64,000 nt of DNA from RYN-230 sp963770545 (GCA_963770545.1 CAVYQF010000030.1:1-64000); one strand, 5' to 3'; counted from the stretch's first letter, positions 48,688-57,735 are shown. Notes: generated from the letters alone by a model not told the origin. Numbers and translations: made by a program.

Positions 48688-49389
48688 TTACATCGGTGGC
48701 ATGAGCCCGGGGACCGAGGCGGGCGCGAGGACGGTCAGGATTCCGAGTCCGATGATGATCAGCGCCAGCGGCACGTCGATGGCGGCCTTCGGGGGCAGGA
48801 GTTTCTGGCCGAGGGCCAGGACGGTGATCACCGACATCCAGATGACGCTCATGACGCTCAGCGCGACCAGGATCATCATCAGGCCGATGCTGGACCCGAG
48901 GCAGCACAGCCCGTAACCGAATCCCGAGCCGGTGCTTTCCTGGCAGAACCGCCGGCAGTGCCGCTTGAGCGGCGTGAACTCGTAGGCCCCCGCCGCGATC
49001 ACTATCGCGCCGGCCACGGCCACCCCGTGCGGGCGGTACAGCGCGTAGACCACGGCGCCTGCCAGGGCCCAGACGGCCAGGTAAGACCCGAGGAAGAGCG
49101 GCATGCCGCGAACCCGGCCAGTGGCCTGGACGCGCCGCACGACCGCCGGGACCGCGCCCGGCAGCATCATCGCCGCCATCATCGTCACCCACACGGCGGC
49201 AAAGAACGCGAACGAGCCGAGCCGGGTCGCCACGCCCATGTCCATCCCGCTCATCTGCCGGACCGCGACCACCCAGGCGGCCGCGGCCAGCCCCAGGGTC
49301 ACGGTCAGCGCGGCGGCGGTCGCGGCTGTCCCCGCGCGCCCGCTGCCAGCGACCGGGGGTGTCTTCGTGGTGACCCGTTCCAGCTGCAT
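48688..49389 (-). CDS. DUF2182 metal-binding membrane protein
   Basis: A 233-aa protein with about six TM segments. AVWVTMMAAMMLPGAVPAVV and QMSGMDMGVATRLG carry the Met-rich DUF2182 signature; KRHCRRFCQESTGSGFGYGL has the conserved Cys pair. Families with MxM clusters are suspected in copper handling; here this is inference. ATG 49389 is preferred to GTG/TTG starts further up, which would lie within the palindrome. Confidence 0.8.
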   Translation of the reverse strand: MQLERVTTKTPPVAGSGRAGTAATAAALTVTLGLAAAAWVVAVRQMSGMDMGVATRLGSFAFFAAVWVTMMAAMMLPGAVPAVVRRVQATGRVRGMPLFLGSYLAVWALAGAVVYALYRPHGVAVAGAIVIAAGAYEFTPLKRHCRRFCQESTGSGFGYGLCCLGSSIGLMMILVALSVMSVIWMSVITVLALGQKLLPPKAAIDVPLALIIIGLGILTVLAPASVPGLMPPM

Positions 49390-49417
49390 CCTGGCCTCCA
49401 GCAAGTCGCAATCAACT

Positions 49418-49438
49418 GGTTGCCATACTATGGCAACC
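49418..49438. promoter_or_regulatory. 21-bp perfect palindrome upstream of the DUF2182 gene
   Basis: GGTTGCCATA-C-TATGGCAACC: 10-bp perfect arms around one base, 29 bp before ATG 49389. CAAC and GTTG flanks extend the symmetry imperfectly. It looks like a repressor operator, but no regulator gene is adjacent apart from the TetR at 48003. Confidence 0.7.
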
Positions 49439-49558
49439 AACAGGTTGCGTCAAAAGTTCAGGCGGCGCGAGGAGGTCTGGTGAGGCCGGACCTCGCGAAG
49501 CCGCCGTGGATGCCTGGATGCGTGGATGAACGGCGGGACGGCTGCGACGCTGCCGGGC

Positions 49559-50602
49559 TCAGCCGATCGTCTTGACGAGCTCGATGGCGCGGCCGAGGGT
49601 GGCGAGGCGCCGGTCCAGGGTGTCACCGGCCGGGTAAAGCCGGACCGTGTCCACGCCGGTATCGCGCCACACGCGCAGGCGTTTACGCACCATGGGCTCG
49701 GTGCCGACCAGCGTGGTGGCGAGCACCATCTCATCGGTGACCAGTCCGGCGGCGCCGTCGTGGTCGCCGGCCTGCCAGCGCGCGTGAACCTGCGCCGCGA
49801 CCTCGGCCCAGCCCTGCCGGCTATAGGCCTGGTTGTAGAAGTTGGTGCGGGCCGAACCCATCCCGCCGAGGCTGAACGCCAGCTCTTTCTTGCGCGCGGC
49901 CACGTGCGCCGAGACCGCATCTTCGTCATCCAGGAAAGCGACCTCGGCCCCCTGGCACACATCCAGATCGCTGCGGGCGCGCCCGGACCGGCCGAGCCCG
50001 CGGTCGAGCGGCTCGAAGTAGGCGGCCGAGCCTTCCGGAACGAAGCTGGTTCCCAGCCAGCCATCGGCCACGGCGCCGGTGAGTTCGAGCATCCCGGGTG
50101 ACATCGACGCGATGTAGATGGGGATGGCGGGGTTCGCCGCCAGGGCCAGCCGCATAGGCCGCGCCTCCCCGGGGACGGGGATCTGGAACTGGGTCCCGGA
50201 GTAGGCGATCTTCTCCCCGGAAAAGGCCTGGCGGATCACCTCGATGGTCTCCCGCATCCGGGCCAGCGGCCGGGCGAACGGCACCCCGTGCAGGCCTTCG
50301 ATCACCTGCGGTCCCGACGGTCCGAGGCCAAGCAGGAACCGGCCGCCGGACAGCTGGGCCAGGGTCAGGGCGGTCATCGCGATCAGCGGGGGAGTCCGGG
50401 TGCCGAGCTGGATGATGCCCGAGCCGAGCAGCATCCGGTCGGTCCGCGCGGCGAGGTAGCCCAGCGGTGAGGGCGCGTCTGATCCCCAGGCCTCAGCGAC
50501 CCAGCAGATGTCCAGGCCGAGCTTCTCGGCCTCCAGGACGAAGTCGAGGGTCTCGCTCCACGTGTCGTGGCCGCCGGCCTCGATCGTGGTTGCCGTGCGC
50601 AT
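49559..50602 (-). CDS. LLM-class F420-dependent oxidoreductase
   Basis: A 347-aa luciferase-like TIM-barrel protein: EAEKLGLDICWVAEAWGSDA, LLGSGIIQLGTRTPPLIAMT, GGRFLLGLGPSGPQVIEGLH and IPIYIASMSPGMLELTGAVA match F420-dependent LLM enzymes (N5,N10-methylene-H4MPT reductase-like group). The start overlaps the SRPBCC stop as TGATG, so the two are an operon. Substrate unknown. Confidence 0.88.
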   Translation of the reverse strand: MRTATTIEAGGHDTWSETLDFVLEAEKLGLDICWVAEAWGSDAPSPLGYLAARTDRMLLGSGIIQLGTRTPPLIAMTALTLAQLSGGRFLLGLGPSGPQVIEGLHGVPFARPLARMRETIEVIRQAFSGEKIAYSGTQFQIPVPGEARPMRLALAANPAIPIYIASMSPGMLELTGAVADGWLGTSFVPEGSAAYFEPLDRGLGRSGRARSDLDVCQGAEVAFLDDEDAVSAHVAARKKELAFSLGGMGSARTNFYNQAYSRQGWAEVAAQVHARWQAGDHDGAAGLVTDEMVLATTLVGTEPMVRKRLRVWRDTGVDTVRLYPAGDTLDRRLATLGRAIELVKTIG

Positions 50603-51111
50603 CAGGCCTGCTCGGCGAGGGACTTGATGGCGGCGAGGGTCCGGGTCATCGACTCCTCGAACTCCCGCATCCGGACGAAGACGATCTTCTGTTCCTTGTC
50701 CGGCATCCGGTCGATGGCCATGCTGAGGCCAGAGCGGCCTGGCCCGAGCCGCACCCACTGGCTCAGCGTCGTTCCGCCCGGCCCGGCATCCAGGGTGAAC
50801 CGCCACGTCGCGCTCGGCTCCTCCGGATCGCCCACTGCCCAGGCAAACACCCGGCCTGGGTCGTACTGGACGACGTAGGAGGTGGTGGACCACTCTCCCA
50901 GGGCATCGTGCTTGCTGCGCCCGAGGAATCGCGCGCCGACCGCCGGCTGGGAAACCCCGTCGAGCCATTCGACGGACTGGAGTTCCCGGCTCAGGCCCGG
51001 CATCAGCCCGATGTCGGATACCAGCCGCCAGACGTGTTCGGGTGGCGCCTCGATCCAGGTCAACACCTCGACCGTCGGCAGGTCGGCGTAGCGCGCACCG
51101 GTCCACTCCAC
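50602..51111 (-). CDS. SRPBCC-family protein
   Basis: A 169-aa protein: WIEAPPEHVWRLVSDIGLMP and SYVVQYDPGRVFAWAVGDPE, then a terminal helix (FEESMTRTLAAIKSLAEQ), the polyketide cyclase/dehydrase-2 pattern. First gene of the operon with the LLM oxidoreductase, perhaps binding the same hydrophobic substrate. Confidence 0.82.
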   Translation of the reverse strand: MEWTGARYADLPTVEVLTWIEAPPEHVWRLVSDIGLMPGLSRELQSVEWLDGVSQPAVGARFLGRSKHDALGEWSTTSYVVQYDPGRVFAWAVGDPEEPSATWRFTLDAGPGGTTLSQWVRLGPGRSGLSMAIDRMPDKEQKIVFVRMREFEESMTRTLAAIKSLAEQA

Positions 51112-51216
51112 GTTCAGAACCTACGCCTTCCAGGTAGTGGCCGCCCAGGCTGGACTGGCGGCCATGACGGCAGTGAGCGGGTGGCGCTATCACGCCCGGG
51201 GCCTACGATGCCCACC

Positions 51217-52821
51217 ATGGAAAGCGCGGCGCCCCGGCCCCTCCGCCTCGGTTGTTTCGACGTCCGCCACGGCAGGGTCTTCGCCGTGGACGACTCGCTG
51301 CCCATCGCGGCCGAAATTGACGCCGCCACGGGTGAGATCGTGCGCGTGCTCAGCTGGCTCTTGTCCGGGGATCACCGGGGCCGTCCCATCGCGCTCGACA
51401 TCCTCGCCCGCGACGACGCGGTTCTGATCGCGTCGCCCGCCGCCGGCGGAATCGTCGAGATCGACCGCCGGTCAGGGCAGGCCACGATCATCCCGCTCGA
51501 CGCCGACCCCGGCACCCTGCTCACCACGGGAGACGCAATCTGGGCCGTGGGCTGGCCCGGCTCGGACGAGCCGCCCGCCGGGCGCCCGGACGGGAAGCGC
51601 CCGGTCATCTGGGAAGAGCCGACGGCCGAAGAGATAGCCCGCGATCGGGAGATGATGCGGCACATGCACTTCCCTGGGGCGGGCCAGCATAGGGCGGGCG
51701 CGCTCGATGACGAGGAGAGCGGGCGCACCCTCGCCGACTGGCGGGACGCCGACGGTGACTTCGAGGATCTGCTGCCGCCGACACCGATCTGGCGGGTCTC
51801 GGCGGGCGTGGTCCGCCGGATCGAGGTCGATCTGGAGCAGCCGATTCTCGCGGCGGCCGGCGGCAAGCTCGCCGGGGTTTGCCGGCTCCCCAGCGACCCG
51901 ATCATCAAGCACCTGAGCCACGGCGGCGGCTCGGTCTCCTGGCGTTATCCCGGCACGGCCGTGGTGATCGACGCCACGGGGACGGTGGATGTCCTGGGCC
52001 CGGTGCCGGGGAGCGGCGGTACCGTCTGCCCGGGTGACGGGATCGTGTGGCTGCTCGGGTTCGAGGAGGAGACCGACAATGAGCCGGCCCCAGAGGTACG
52101 CGAAATCCACGTGGCCGAGAGCCGGGTTGAGCAAGCTCCCGGCGTGCGGCCGCACCGGCCCGTGGCCGTCGTCGGCCGGTTCGTCGTCGACCTGGCGGAG
52201 CCGGGCCACGCGGACGGCCCGGAGGCAGATCCAGCGCATGAGTCTGCGGTCATCCGGTTCCTGCCCGCTGACGGCGGGCAGCCCTGGACGGCCGGGCCAG
52301 CGGAGCTCGGCGACTATGCGCTGGCCCGGGCCTGGGACGGCGAGATCTGGCTCGCCGATCCCGGGAGCAGCACCCTCGTCGCCGCGGCTCCCGGCCGCTC
52401 CGGGGTACGCGAGCTGCGGATCAGCCTGGACTGCCGGCCCTGGATGCCGCCGCCGCAGCTCCCTCCCGGCCTGGACTCACAGCAGTTCGAGCGCAGCCAG
52501 CTGGACGGTCTCCGCGATGCGTTCCTGGGCGGATGGCATACCTCGGAGAGGGACACGAGGCCGTTCATCGAAGGCGTCACGTTCGACTCGGTCGAGCTGC
52601 GGGGCGAGTTCCCCGACCGGGTCATCGTGGCCCTGTTCCACGCCGCGGCTCGCCCGGGAATCCAGTTCGGCCGCCGGTGGCGGCTCTACGACGAGCTGGG
52701 GAACCCGGTCGATCACGAATACGCCGACATAGGCCTCATGGAAGACGTGGAGTCCGGTCGCGGCGGCTTGCCGCCGGCGAGCACCTGTGTCGCCGACGCG
52801 GCCGGGGTGACCTGGTTCTAA
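51217..52821 (+). CDS. hypothetical protein, probably beta-propeller-like
   Basis: A 534-aa protein. ATG 51217 is chosen because TACGAT lies 7 nt before it; ATG 51208 is an alternative. Repeating strand pairs such as DDAVLIASPAAGGIVEIDRR, TTGDAIWAVGWPG, PGDGIVWLLGFEEE and WDGEIWLADPGSSTLVAAAP suggest successive propeller blades. A helical insert rich in acidic and His residues (EEIARDREMMRHMHFPG) interrupts them. No signal peptide. Family not recognised. Confidence 0.65.
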   Translation: MESAAPRPLRLGCFDVRHGRVFAVDDSLPIAAEIDAATGEIVRVLSWLLSGDHRGRPIALDILARDDAVLIASPAAGGIVEIDRRSGQATIIPLDADPGTLLTTGDAIWAVGWPGSDEPPAGRPDGKRPVIWEEPTAEEIARDREMMRHMHFPGAGQHRAGALDDEESGRTLADWRDADGDFEDLLPPTPIWRVSAGVVRRIEVDLEQPILAAAGGKLAGVCRLPSDPIIKHLSHGGGSVSWRYPGTAVVIDATGTVDVLGPVPGSGGTVCPGDGIVWLLGFEEETDNEPAPEVREIHVAESRVEQAPGVRPHRPVAVVGRFVVDLAEPGHADGPEADPAHESAVIRFLPADGGQPWTAGPAELGDYALARAWDGEIWLADPGSSTLVAAAPGRSGVRELRISLDCRPWMPPPQLPPGLDSQQFERSQLDGLRDAFLGGWHTSERDTRPFIEGVTFDSVELRGEFPDRVIVALFHAAARPGIQFGRRWRLYDELGNPVDHEYADIGLMEDVESGRGGLPPASTCVADAAGVTWF

Positions 52822-52965
52822 CGGGGCCTCTCACCCCTGACCCATTCCTGAGCCACGGTCCCGGGTGACCGGCCTGACGCGCTCCGGCCGCGCGGTTTTC
52901 GTTAGGGAATCGAGAATTCAGGAACCGGGGGATCCCAGCACCGGGCGGGCCGGCCGGGGTACCGA

Positions 52966-54354
52966 TCAGGAGAAACCGCCGCCGCCGCCGAAGTCGCCGC
53001 CCCCGAAATCGCCGCCCCCGCCGCCACCGAAGTCGCCCCCGCCGAAGTCCCCGCCGCCGAAGTCCCCGCCACCGAAGTCGCCGCCGCCGTAGTCACCGCC
53101 GTTACCGGGATCCCCGTTCCCGCCGAAGTCACCGCCCCCGTAACCGTCATCCCCATAGCCGGCCCCGAAGCCGTCGCCGCCGAAGTACCCGTCGCCATAG
53201 CCGAAGCCGGGGGAGAGCGCCTCGCCGAGCAGGAACCCGGTGAACATGCCGGGCAGGAACCCGAAGCCGCCCCAGTAGGCCGGGGCGAAGCCCGCGTTCA
53301 CGTAGCTGACCGGCGCTCCGCGGACCTCCACCGTCCTCATCGCCGGCTCGAGCCCCTGCTCCACCTGGCGTGCGTCGTCAGCGCAGGCAGGCACCGGCCG
53401 CGGCGGCCCTCCGTCCGGCGGCGTCCACAGCACGTCGCGCACGGACAGGCCGTGCCGGGGATCGAAGAAGCACAAGGGACGCCGGTCCGGCTTCGGCTCC
53501 CCGGCCGCCAGGGCCTGGGCGCTGGCCAGGTGGTACTGGCCCTCGGCGATAGCCCGGCTGACCGCGCCCATGTCCTTCACGCTGCGGGCCGCGTCGAGGG
53601 CGGCGGTGCCCTGCTCGTACGCGTTCAGCGCCGCGGCCTGCTCGGCGGCCGCCTCCGGGTTGGTGCGGACCGAAACGTCGGCGTCGCGATCGGTCACCCC
53701 GGCGCTCAGCGCGATCAGGTCATCCTGCGCGGCCGCCTTGGCGTCCTTCAGTTCCTGCCGGCGGCGCCTGCGGATGGGCCGCCAGATGAGCAGACCACCC
53801 AGCACGGCGAGTATCGCGATGACTCCGGCGACGATCAGGACGGTGGCCAGCACGTGGGGTGATCCGCTGGCCGTGCTGCCCGGCGACCCGGTGCCCGCGC
53901 CCGGAGTGGCCTCCTGCTGCACGTCCTTCACGAACTCCGTCAGGGCGGCGGGGATGTTCCCGTCCGCCTGATGCTGCCTGACCACCTGGGTCGCGATGGC
54001 AGCGGCGCCGTGATCGGGCAGCATGCCCTGGTTGTAGGCGCCGAAGTGCCGGAGCCGGCTGTCCAGGAACCCCACCGTGAACTGGGCGTTCCCGTTCAGG
54101 TCGGTGATGATCTGCCGCATCGCGCTGTTGTAGCCAGACGACCCGGACGGGGCGGCGACCACCCAGATGTCATCCGTGCCGATCTGATGTTCCAGCTGCG
54201 CCTCCTGGCCGGGGGAGATCAGCGACCGGGCGCTGCCGCTCACGCAGACGTGCTGCCGGGCCAGGCACTGCGCGAGCGTGCTGGCGCTGGCCGGGGCGGC
54301 AGACAACCCGAGCCCCGTGAACACCAGCGCCGCGGCGACGAGCAGCCTTTTCAT
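52966..54354 (-). CDS. secreted/membrane TPM-domain-like protein with Gly/Asp/Phe-rich tail
   Basis: About 462 aa from ATG 54354 (AGGAGG 8 nt upstream; 54360 possible). The signal peptide MKRLLVAAALVFTGLGLSAA precedes PASAS. The extracellular ~140-residue domain (QIGTDDIWVVAAPSGSSGYN; GMLPDHGAAAIATQVVRQHQ) resembles YgcG/TPM-like domains. A TM segment VLATVLIVAGVIAILAVLGG is followed by basic RRRRRQ and cytoplasmic helices. The C-terminus is a GGGDF-type repeat of about 60 residues, common in YgcG-like proteins. Function unknown. Confidence 0.75.
   Translation of the reverse strand: MKRLLVAAALVFTGLGLSAAPASASTLAQCLARQHVCVSGSARSLISPGQEAQLEHQIGTDDIWVVAAPSGSSGYNSAMRQIITDLNGNAQFTVGFLDSRLRHFGAYNQGMLPDHGAAAIATQVVRQHQADGNIPAALTEFVKDVQQEATPGAGTGSPGSTASGSPHVLATVLIVAGVIAILAVLGGLLIWRPIRRRRRQELKDAKAAAQDDLIALSAGVTDRDADVSVRTNPEAAAEQAAALNAYEQGTAALDAARSVKDMGAVSRAIAEGQYHLASAQALAAGEPKPDRRPLCFFDPRHGLSVRDVLWTPPDGGPPRPVPACADDARQVEQGLEPAMRTVEVRGAPVSYVNAGFAPAYWGGFGFLPGMFTGFLLGEALSPGFGYGDGYFGGDGFGAGYGDDGYGGGDFGGNGDPGNGGDYGGGDFGGGDFGGGDFGGGDFGGGGGGDFGGGDFGGGGGFS
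52972..53110. repeat. CCGCCGAAGTC-type short tandem repeat (coding)
   Basis: Runs of a 12- to 15-bp unit encode the GGGDF repeats of the protein above. Prone to slippage, so length may vary between strains or assemblies. Confidence 0.75.
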
Positions 54355-54547
54355 ACCCATGACCTCCTGCAGGGGGAGCCTTGGGCAAACACTAGGCGGT
54401 AGCGGTGACCCGGCGGGCAACACACCGGGCAAGACACGTCGCCGCGGTGCGGGCTGGCCGGCGATGCCGAGGAAGCGCCGGCGCCGCCGGGCCCCCGCTG
54501 ACCGGTTCGTTATCCTGGTGCGGACGGCTAGGGGCGGGACGTCTGCG

Positions 54548-55596
54548 ATGAGCCAGCTTGACCTGCCTCCGGAAGCGCTGACCGGGCGGACGCGGGAACT
54601 CGCCTTCCTGGAGGAGTTCGCCCGCGAGACCGCGGTCGGCGGGGGCGCCCTGATCCTGTCCGGGGATCCCGGCATGGGGAAGACCGCGCTGCTGAATGCC
54701 GCGGCCGCCTCCGCGGCGGCGTCAGGGCTGACGGTCCTGCGCGTCGCGGGCCTGGAATTCGAGGGAGAGGTCAGCTTCTCCGGGCTCAACCAGGCGTTGT
54801 TCCCCGTGCTCGGCGACCTCGGCGACCTGAGCCCCGCGCACCGGGACGCCCTGCGTGTCGCCCTGGGTTTCGGAGCCGGGCCCCCGCCAGGCCGGCTGCT
54901 GGTGTCCAGCGCCACGCTGGTCCTGCTGCGGCAGGTGGCCGCCCGCGCGCCGCTGCTGCTGATCGTGGACGATCTGCCGTGGATAGACCGGGCCAGCGCC
55001 GGCGTGCTGAGCTTCGTGGCCAGGAGGCTGGTCGGGAGCAGGGCGGGACTCCTGGGGGCCCGCCGGACCCGCGCGCAGACCTACTTCGAGCGGGCCGGGC
55101 TGCCGGAGTTTGAGCTGAAGCCCCTGGACGACCAGGCGGCGGCCCAGCTGGTGGCCGGCCCGTTTCCCGGCATCGCCCCCCAGTGAGGAGCCGGGTGCTG
55201 CAGGCCGCGCAGGGGAATCCGCTGGCCCTGCTCGAGCTGCCGCAGGCGCTGAGCGACCCGCAGCGTTCGGGGAGGGAGCCGCTTCCCCCGGTGCTGCCGC
55301 TCGGCCAGCGGCTGCAGGAGCTGTTCACCTCACGCGTGGCCCGGCTCCCTCCCGGGACCCGAGCGCTCCTCCTCCTGGCGGCCCTGGAAGGCACCGGGGA
55401 CCTTCGCGTGCTGCCCTACGTGGTGGGAACGCCTGCGACCTACGGCTTTGCGGGCTTCAACGGCCGGACGCTCGCCGATAACGCGCCCGAGGCCATGCTG
55501 TCCCTCGTCCTGGACCAGGCCGTGCCCTCGGGGCTGAGGCCCTCGCTATCCAGGGACGCCCGGGACACGAACTTCCCTTACGTCGTGCCGGCGTGA
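54548..55596 (+). pseudogene. chimera: LuxR-type AAA ATPase fragment with frameshift, joined to a DUF4331 tail
   Basis: 54548-55186 encodes the N-terminal NTPase of a large LuxR/MalT-like regulator: LTGRTRELAFLEEFARET, Walker A SGDPGMGKTALLNAA, Walker B LLLIVDDLPWID. A one-base loss near 55178 (CCCCCCAGTGAGG) shifts the frame; the continuation VRSRVLQAAQGNPLALLELP runs on from GTG 55183. At about 55410 homology switches to YVVGTPATYGFAGFNGRTLA ... SRDARDTNFPYVVPA, which looks like the last ~60 residues of a DUF4331 protein. The regulator's TPR and HTH regions and most of the DUF4331 gene are missing. Confidence 0.65.
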
Positions 55597-55623
55597 CGGT
55601 CCTGCGGCGTGGTGCGGGGCGGG

Positions 55624-56391
55624 CTAGGCGCTGTGGAAGCTGGCGGTAGCCAGGACGGTGCCGTCCGGCCCGACCAGCCGCGCACCAGTGAGCGCCCCGT
55701 GGGTGGCCGGGACCGGGCTGCCCCAGTAGCCGTAGCCGCCGGTCAGCTTGAACGAGCCGACGGTGGTGACTTGCCCGTCCCCGCTTTCCACCTGGCAGAT
55801 CACGGTGCCGTTCCCGGTGGGCATGTTCACCGACATGTACAGCCACCGGGAACTGCCCTCGTAGAGAAAGATCTTCCCCGCGGCCTGGTGGCTGGCTGAC
55901 AGCAGCGTGGCGGAGCTCAGCGGGGCCCCGGCTGGAGCCGGGGTGCCGGGCCGCAGGCCCCACCCGCCGAGGCCCGCCGCGACGACCGCCAGCGTGACGG
56001 CGGCCAGGGCCAGCGCCCGCCGGGTCCGCCCGGCCAGCCAGGCCGGGCCGGTGGTGGCCGGGCCGGTGATGGTCGGGCGAGCAGGTTTCCGGCCCAGGAG
56101 GGGCACCCGGCTGAGCCAGCCAGCCTGGGCGGCCGGGCTCGGGGCAGGCGCGGAGAGGCCAAGCCGGTCCATCACCCGGGCCTCGAATCCCGCCGGAGGC
56201 TCCACGCTGGGCAGCAGCCCCAGAAGCCCTTCGCCGGTGGCCGTCAGCTGGCGCACTTCCTCCCGGCACGACGCACAGCGGTCCAGATGAGCAAGCGCTT
56301 GCGCGCGCTCACGCCCGGTCAGGACACCGAGCGCCAGCTCGGCGGCGACGTCTGAGAACTCGTGGCATCCCATCTCGTTCGGCTCACTCAT
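55624..56391 (-). CDS. anti-sigma factor, zf-HC2/RskA-like
   Basis: A 255-aa single-pass membrane protein. The cytoplasmic anti-sigma domain carries HLDRCASCREEVRQL (H-x3-C-x2-C zinc site). A TM helix at TRRALALAAVTLAVVAAGLG is followed by an extracellular RskA-type beta domain (MSVNMPTGNGTVICQVESGD; FKLTGGYGYWGSPVPA). It is encoded directly after, and overlapping by 8 bp, the ECF sigma gene, its likely target. Release would follow regulated proteolysis. Confidence 0.88.
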   Translation of the reverse strand: MSEPNEMGCHEFSDVAAELALGVLTGRERAQALAHLDRCASCREEVRQLTATGEGLLGLLPSVEPPAGFEARVMDRLGLSAPAPSPAAQAGWLSRVPLLGRKPARPTITGPATTGPAWLAGRTRRALALAAVTLAVVAAGLGGWGLRPGTPAPAGAPLSSATLLSASHQAAGKIFLYEGSSRWLYMSVNMPTGNGTVICQVESGDGQVTTVGSFKLTGGYGYWGSPVPATHGALTGARLVGPDGTVLATASFHSA

Positions 56392-56965
56392 TACCGGCCT
56401 CCTCCGGGAGGTAGGCGGCCCGGAGCTTCTGCATCCCGTCCCTGATCCGGGTTTTCGCGGTGCCCAGGGGGATGTGCTCGCTGTCAGCGATCTGCTGTGC
56501 CGTCATGCCGTAGATGCCGGCCATGGCCACGGCCCGGGCCTGCGGCTCCGGCAGCCGGGCCAGCGTGCGGCGCAGTTCGGCCGCGTTGTCGTGGGCTTCG
56601 GCGACCCGTTCCGGTGTGTCGGTCACCGCGGTGAGGATAGCGGGAAGATCGTCGGGGTCCACGGGCGCCGAGGTCCGCGAGCGGACGACGTTGACCGCGA
56701 GGTTGTGGGTAATGGTCCTCAGCCAGGCCCGGACCGAGCCGCGTCGCGCGTCAAACACCTGGGCGTGCCGCCAGGCCTGCTCGAAGGCCTGCTGGGCCAC
56801 ATCCTCCGCCGTCGCGGTGTCGGCGACTACGGCCATCGCCACACCGAAGACGAGCCCCTGGAAGCGGCGCACGAACGCGAGCGACAACTCCGCGTCGCCG
56901 GCGCCCAGGCCCGCGAGCAGCGTCTCGTCTGGTTGCTGGTCGGTCGGGGTTCCCACTATCCGCAC
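56384..56965 (-). CDS. ECF sigma-70 factor (SigK-like)
   Basis: A 193-aa sigma factor. Region 2: FVRRFQGLVFGVAMAVVADT, AEDVAQQAFEQAWRHAQVFD and SVRAWLRTITHNLAVNVVRS. Region 4: ARLPEPQARAVAMAGIYGMT and AQQIADSEHIPLGTAKTRIR, the HTH binding the -35 element. No extra domains. It overlaps the anti-sigma gene by 8 bp. The start is GTG 56965. The target regulon cannot be read here, but a DUF4331 remnant lies just beyond. Confidence 0.9.
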   Translation of the reverse strand: MRIVGTPTDQQPDETLLAGLGAGDAELSLAFVRRFQGLVFGVAMAVVADTATAEDVAQQAFEQAWRHAQVFDARRGSVRAWLRTITHNLAVNVVRSRTSAPVDPDDLPAILTAVTDTPERVAEAHDNAAELRRTLARLPEPQARAVAMAGIYGMTAQQIADSEHIPLGTAKTRIRDGMQKLRAAYLPEEAGNE

Positions 56966-57141
56966 ACATTACATACGGGTGAGGGCCGGAAAGAGATTGG
57001 ATCTGGGGGGATGAACTGGGGAATTCTCCGGCCGCGATCCCGGGCCAGCCGTCCAGGCCAGCAGGCCAGGTGACCGGCTGGCCCGGATGGGCCGGCCGGC
57101 CTGGACTGGCTGGCTGGCCTGGATGGGCCGGGTGCAGGGCG

Positions 57142-57657
57142 CTAGCGCTTTACTGGCCGGGATCCCTGGCGGGCGGCCAGGACAATGGCGGATGCCGTGG
57201 CGAGCACGGCCGCGCTGGCGAACTCCACCACCAGCGAGCTGCCGGCGTAGGGGACGGCCAGGCTTTCGGTGAAGCCGAACAGGCCGATGCCGGCACTGAG
57301 CAGCAGCCCGGCGGCCGTGCCGGCCATCGTGACCGCACCGGCGGCCAGGAGGGCCGCGCGGCGGAAGACGGCGAGCGCCGCGGCCAGGGCGATGCTCCCG
57401 ATGCCCTGGATCAGGAACAGCGGCCCGATCACGGAGATGCTCCGGTATCCGTCAGCCCACAGCTGAAGGTGGATCACGCCGGACCACACCATCAGGGCGG
57501 CCCCCGCGACGGCCAGGACATTGACCACCCAGCGTGCGCCTGGCGATGTCATGGTGGCTGGCCCCCGGGTCAGCAGCCGGGCCGCCCGGGCCGGGACACC
57601 GTCCCGGCCGGCGGGGGAGTGCTCGCGGAACATGGTGCTTGCGGCAGTGGACTTCAT
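57142..57657 (-). CDS. membrane protein, hypothetical
   Basis: A 171-aa protein with four TM segments (VVNVLAVAGAALMVWSGVIH; VIGPLFLIQGIGSIALAAAL; ALLAAGAVTMAGTAAGLLLS; LVVEFASAAVLATASAIVLA). GVIHLQLWADGYR after TM1 is a pattern seen in small actinomycete integral proteins. AAGGAGACAGACCG precedes ATG 57657. It lies between the sigma and permease genes, both leftward. Function unknown. Confidence 0.7.
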   Translation of the reverse strand: MKSTAASTMFREHSPAGRDGVPARAARLLTRGPATMTSPGARWVVNVLAVAGAALMVWSGVIHLQLWADGYRSISVIGPLFLIQGIGSIALAAALAVFRRAALLAAGAVTMAGTAAGLLLSAGIGLFGFTESLAVPYAGSSLVVEFASAAVLATASAIVLAARQGSRPVKR

Positions 57658-57735
57658 CGGTCTGTCTCCTTATGAATAGCGGTTCTGGTGGATGAGTAGT
57701 GGTTCTGGCTGGCGTCACCGCCGGCCATGCTCAGG

